In this document: piece after piece, positions 6,548 to 7,475 of the stretch
How positions within the stretch are numbered: position 1 is the stretch's first letter
Layout of the letters: the number at the start of each line of letters is the position of its first letter
Assembly: GCA_947463285.1 (NCBI GenBank)
Contig: CANHTV010000174.1
Span: 1 to 7,475 of the forward strand
Direction: 5' to 3'
Length of the DNA: 7,475 nt
DNA from: Verrucomicrobiaceae bacterium
GTDB lineage: Bacteria > Verrucomicrobiota > Verrucomicrobiia > Verrucomicrobiales > Verrucomicrobiaceae
Made by a program: the position numbers and the translations under genes
The notes under the pieces: model-generated
Told to the model about the DNA's origin: nothing
What the model saw: only the letters and a program-made list of their open reading frames with translations
Database searches by the model: none

Positions 6548-7329
6548 TGCCTGCGAAGACTCCCAAAGAACATGTCTGCTGGGGCGGCGGCTGCGAGCAC
6601 TCGCAGCACCACCAGTTGGAAGTGCGCGACCTGCGCGTGAGCTACCGTGAGGTGCTGGCGCTTGATGGCATTCAGTTTGCCTCTGAGTGTGGCCGCAGCG
6701 TCGCTCTCATCGGTCCAAACGGCGCGGGTAAAAGTACCCTGCTCAAGACCTTGGCCGGCCTCATGCAGGCTGACAGTGGTAGCATCATCTGGCGTGGGCA
6801 GCCGCTTACGCGCAGCAGTCATGAGATCGCCTACCTGCCGCAGCGTGGGGATGTGGACTGGAATTTTCCCATCACCGTCCGTGGTCTGGTTGAGATGGGG
6901 CGCTACCCCAATCTGGGCTGGTGGCGGACGTTTTCCAAGCACGATGCGGACATCGTCGAGCGGGCTCTCACCGCCATGGATCTGCTGGATTTGCAGGATC
7001 GTCAGATCAGCGCGCTCTCCGGCGGGCAGCAGCAGCGTACTTTCCTCGCACGTGCCCTGGCTCAGGAGGCGCATGTACTCCTGCTGGACGAGCCTTTTAC
7101 AGGGCTCGATAAACCTGCGCAGGAGAATCTCAGCCGCCTCTTTCGTGAACTGACGGCGGAAGGGCGACTGCTGATCGCCAGCCATCATGATCTGCAAACT
7201 GTCACGGGTTTCTTTGATGATGTACTGCTCATCAAACGCACCCAGGTGGTTTTTGGCGAGGTCGCCACGGCCTTCACGCCTGAAAACATCGCGGCTGCCT
7301 ACGGATCATCCGCCGCGATTCGTGAGTAA
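6547..7329 (+). CDS. Metal ABC transporter ATP-binding protein (Mn/Zn/Fe type)
   Basis: A 260-residue ATPase subunit that should power import of a divalent metal from the cytoplasmic face. Motifs are Walker A GPNGAGKST (56-64), Q-loop at Q99 in YLPQR, signature LSGGQQQR (147-154), Walker B LLLDEPF with the catalytic Glu172, D-loop GLD, and the switch His in SHHDL (H204). The stretch after the Q-loop, GDVDWNFPITV (101-111) then MGRY, is characteristic of the manganese/zinc/iron subfamily (MntB, SitB, TroB, ZnuC). The first 24 residues carry an unusual Cys/His cluster: H9, C11, C16, H18, H21 and H22. ATG 6547 overlaps the upstream stop and is preferred over further upstream in-frame starts, which would overlap the previous gene. 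The permease starts 18 bases downstream. The exact metal cannot be decided from this subunit. Confidence 0.93.
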   Translation: MPAKTPKEHVCWGGGCEHSQHHQLEVRDLRVSYREVLALDGIQFASECGRSVALIGPNGAGKSTLLKTLAGLMQADSGSIIWRGQPLTRSSHEIAYLPQRGDVDWNFPITVRGLVEMGRYPNLGWWRTFSKHDADIVERALTAMDLLDLQDRQISALSGGQQQRTFLARALAQEAHVLLLDEPFTGLDKPAQENLSRLFRELTAEGRLLIASHHDLQTVTGFFDDVLLIKRTQVVFGEVATAFTPENIAAAYGSSAAIRE

Positions 7330-7347
7330 ACTATCTTCTCCGCGCGC

Positions 7348-7475
7348 ATGACTACGGATCTCCCCACACTTCAAGATTTCCTTGCCGAGCCCATCGCCAA
7401 ACGCGCACTTCTTGCCTGTTTGATGATTGGTTTTTCGAACGGCTTCCTCAGTGCTTTTGTCGTGCTGAGGAAATC
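7348..7475 (+). CDS. Partial metal ABC transporter permease (N-terminus)
   Basis: The gene begins at ATG 7348 and runs off the right edge; 42 codons are visible. The peptide has an amphipathic start (LQDFLAEPIAKRALLA), then the first membrane segment LMIGFSNGFLSAFVVLRK. This matches the start of the ZnuB/MntC/TroC permease family, where an xPFxxRAL-like stretch precedes a glycine-containing helix ending in SFVVLR. It lies 18 bases after the ATPase stop, the usual order for this transporter type. No Shine-Dalgarno is seen. A solute-binding protein gene is not in the window and may lie beyond it. Confidence 0.82.
   Translation, partial: MTTDLPTLQDFLAEPIAKRALLACLMIGFSNGFLSAFVVLRK

Noticed and set aside
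6412..7197. A 261-codon open frame on the minus strand opposite the ABC ATPase
   Set aside because: The plus strand has all ATPase motifs in order; the antisense product has no recognisable domain.

Overview
The window looks like ordinary chromosomal DNA of a Gram-negative, GC-rich bacterium, most likely a member of the Verrucomicrobiota (Prosthecobacter/Verrucomicrobium-like). This is an inference. It rests on an lpxA gene (lipid A outer membrane), a plant/TP0108-type phosphofructokinase, a lipobox protein, an exported cyclophilin with a long N-terminal extension, and the lack of clear Shine-Dalgarno motifs in front of almost every start. No taxonomic marker gene is present.

Layout. Bases 1-65 hold the first 21 codons of a minus-strand gene that resembles KDPG/KHG aldolase (Entner-Doudoroff pathway). 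A 133-base divergent spacer separates it from a plus-strand ATP-type 6-phosphofructokinase (199-1503). A 516-base stretch (1504-2019) has no convincing gene but is rich in short inverted repeats and carries a spaced family of 11-base direct repeats. This is the least explained part of the window. A compact cluster follows: a beta-hydroxyacid dehydrogenase-family oxidoreductase (2020-2904), a YgfZ/GcvT-like folate-binding protein (2914-3822), and a small proline/alanine-rich lipoprotein (3819-4163) whose start overlaps the previous stop (ATGA). After short gaps come a secreted cyclophilin-type peptidyl-prolyl isomerase (4219-5163) and lpxA (5248-6039). The last cluster is a membrane-anchored protein of unknown function (6095-6547), a metal-type ABC transporter ATPase overlapping it by one base (6547-7329), and the start of the cognate permease (7348 to the window end).

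Functionally, the left end concerns central sugar metabolism and the middle concerns redox/Fe-S maintenance. The right half concerns the cell envelope: periplasmic folding, lipid A acylation, and probably Mn/Zn/Fe transport. All complete genes are on the plus strand. No RNA gene, CRISPR array, insertion sequence or phage gene was recognised. No clear novel multi-gene system is visible. The best leads are the structured intergenic region at 1504-2019, the Cys/His-rich N-terminus of the ABC ATPase, and the uncharacterised anchored protein coupled to it.
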